Shown: in pieces, positions 63,427 through 64,000 of the stretch
Position numbering within the stretch: position 1 is the stretch's first letter
How the letters are laid out: each line of letters starts with the position of its first letter
Assembly (NCBI RefSeq): GCF_900106565.1
Contig: NZ_FNNJ01000013.1
Coordinates: 29,151 to 93,150, forward strand
Reading direction: 5' to 3'
DNA from: Lutibacter oricola
GTDB lineage: Bacteria; Bacteroidota; Bacteroidia; Flavobacteriales; Flavobacteriaceae
Length of the DNA stretch: 64,000 nt
Notes under the pieces: model-generated
Told to the model about the DNA's origin: nothing
Database searches by the model: none
The model's input: the letters and a program-made list of their open reading frames with translations, nothing else
Made by a program: the position numbers and the translations under genes

Positions 63427-63473
63427 CGCCGCAATATTAGAATATTTTTATAAAAAATTTAAAAAAGTATACT

Positions 63474-64000
63474 TTGTATTATATAGGATTTGATTTAGGA
63501 AGTTCATCAGTTAAAGCAGCATTGATAGATTCTTTAACAGGAAAGTCGGTAGGTATTACACAATATCCAGAAACAGAAATGGCCATTGAAGCCGAGCAAC
63601 CAGGTTGGGCAGAGCAAGACCCAAATTTATGGTGGCAGAATATAGGTAAAGTAACCCAAAAATTATTGGCGCAAACAGGAGTTTCATCAAACAGCATAAA
63701 AGGTATAGGCATTGCTTATCAAATGCACGGAATGGTTGTGGTAGATAAAAACCAAGAAGTTTTACGACCATCCATTATTTGGTGCGATAGTAGAGCAGTA
63801 GCAATTGGAAACGAAGCTTTTATTGGAGCAGGAGAAGACAAATGTGTATCTAACCTTTTAAATTCACCAGGAAACTTTACACTTTCAAAATTAAAATGGG
63901 TAAAGGAAAATGAACCTGAAATATTTGAAAAAGTAGATAAATTATTATTACCAGGCGATTTTATAGCATTAAAATTAACAGGAGAAGCAACTACTACAAT
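63474..64000 (+). CDS. xylB: Xylulokinase, N-terminal part (TTG start, cut by window end)
   Basis: 175 residues visible. TTG at 63474 gives YYIGFDLGSSSVKAAL, the FGGY-kinase phosphate loop, with a stop in frame at 63438 and no ATG between, so TTG is the only good start. PGWAEQDPNLWW, GIAYQMHGMV and IIWCDSRA are typical of xylulokinase. It phosphorylates D-xylulose for the pentose phosphate pathway. The rest of the gene, and probably xylose genes, lie beyond the window. Confidence 0.92.
   Translation, partial: MYYIGFDLGSSSVKAALIDSLTGKSVGITQYPETEMAIEAEQPGWAEQDPNLWWQNIGKVTQKLLAQTGVSSNSIKGIGIAYQMHGMVVVDKNQEVLRPSIIWCDSRAVAIGNEAFIGAGEDKCVSNLLNSPGNFTLSKLKWVKENEPEIFEKVDKLLLPGDFIALKLTGEATTT

Larger units (their letters stand above)
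63165..63473. other. Noncoding region before xylulokinase, with sugar-regulator-like sites
   Basis: 309 bases with no open frame. It holds the 18-bp palindrome, a matching half-site CGTTTAAGTG near 63298-63307, and an 8-bp inverted repeat (63405-63426). No exact -7 element with a good -33 element was found. Confidence 0.6.

Noticed and set aside
63479..63771. Minus-strand open frames at the right end
   Set aside because: They are antisense shadows of the plus-strand xylulokinase, which has clear family motifs.
1..64000. Prophage or insertion sequence
   Set aside because: No transposase, integrase or phage structural gene, and no terminal repeats with target duplication were seen.

Overview
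The window is AT-rich chromosomal DNA from a member of the Bacteroidota, almost certainly a marine-type Flavobacteriaceae. The supporting signs are C-terminal type IX secretion (T9SS) sorting domains, TonB-dependent receptors with a carboxypeptidase-like N-terminal domain, lipoproteins with a short lipobox, many exact matches to the Bacteroidota -7 promoter element (TAnnTTTG), almost no Shine-Dalgarno sequences, and flavobacterial-only families (DUF6341-like, DUF6427-like). The genus cannot be fixed from the sequence. No rRNA, CRISPR array, insertion sequence or prophage was seen; the only RNA gene found is a tRNA-Asn.

Layout. 1-2192: 3' part of a secreted endonuclease I-like multidomain T9SS protein with thrombospondin type 3 repeats. 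2561-6733: a TonB-dependent receptor followed by an internally repetitive lipoprotein. 6943-15109: mostly minus-strand housekeeping (pgi, an M23 peptidase, DUF3108, NifU-like and Mrp Fe-S assembly proteins, an alkyltransferase-like protein, trmB, upp). 15235-20900: plus-strand genes (kbp-like, yicC, gmk, nadD, M23 peptidase, GH3-like, MOSC). 20961-23149: mscL, alr and tdk on the minus strand. 23275-26542: a compact four-gene operon with a Glu-rich protein, a possible PD-(D/E)xK nuclease, a D12-class adenine DNA methyltransferase and a glycosyltransferase that overlaps the methyltransferase. 26599-43043: mixed envelope and housekeeping genes (comF, glyS, ogt, tatD, large beta-barrel proteins, YkgJ). 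43073-44260: a lone GH16 agarase/porphyranase-like lipoprotein.

44471-53980 is the most interesting region. It holds an ECF sigma factor, a membrane protein with TPR repeats that looks like its anti-sigma factor, and a TonB-C-like secreted protein. Divergent from these are two lipoprotein genes that share an identically spaced bipartite promoter motif, then an operon of a PKD/beta-barrel protein, a predicted periplasmic TPR-CHAT (caspase-like) protease with a C-terminal membrane anchor, and a cytoplasmic retropepsin. I infer one envelope-sensing circuit; this is not demonstrated.

54051-56948: a second TonB-dependent receptor behind a His-rich membrane protein and two Fur-family-like palindromes, so probably metal uptake. 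56972-60952: sucB and sucA. 61263-61336: tRNA-Asn with a near-perfect promoter and two related terminators downstream. 61553-63164: an XdhC/MocA-type pair for molybdenum cofactor handling. 63474-64000: a xylulokinase cut by the window end, with a LacI-type palindrome upstream. Several starts were moved from far-upstream TTG codons to internal ATG or GTG codons; reasons are given per gene.
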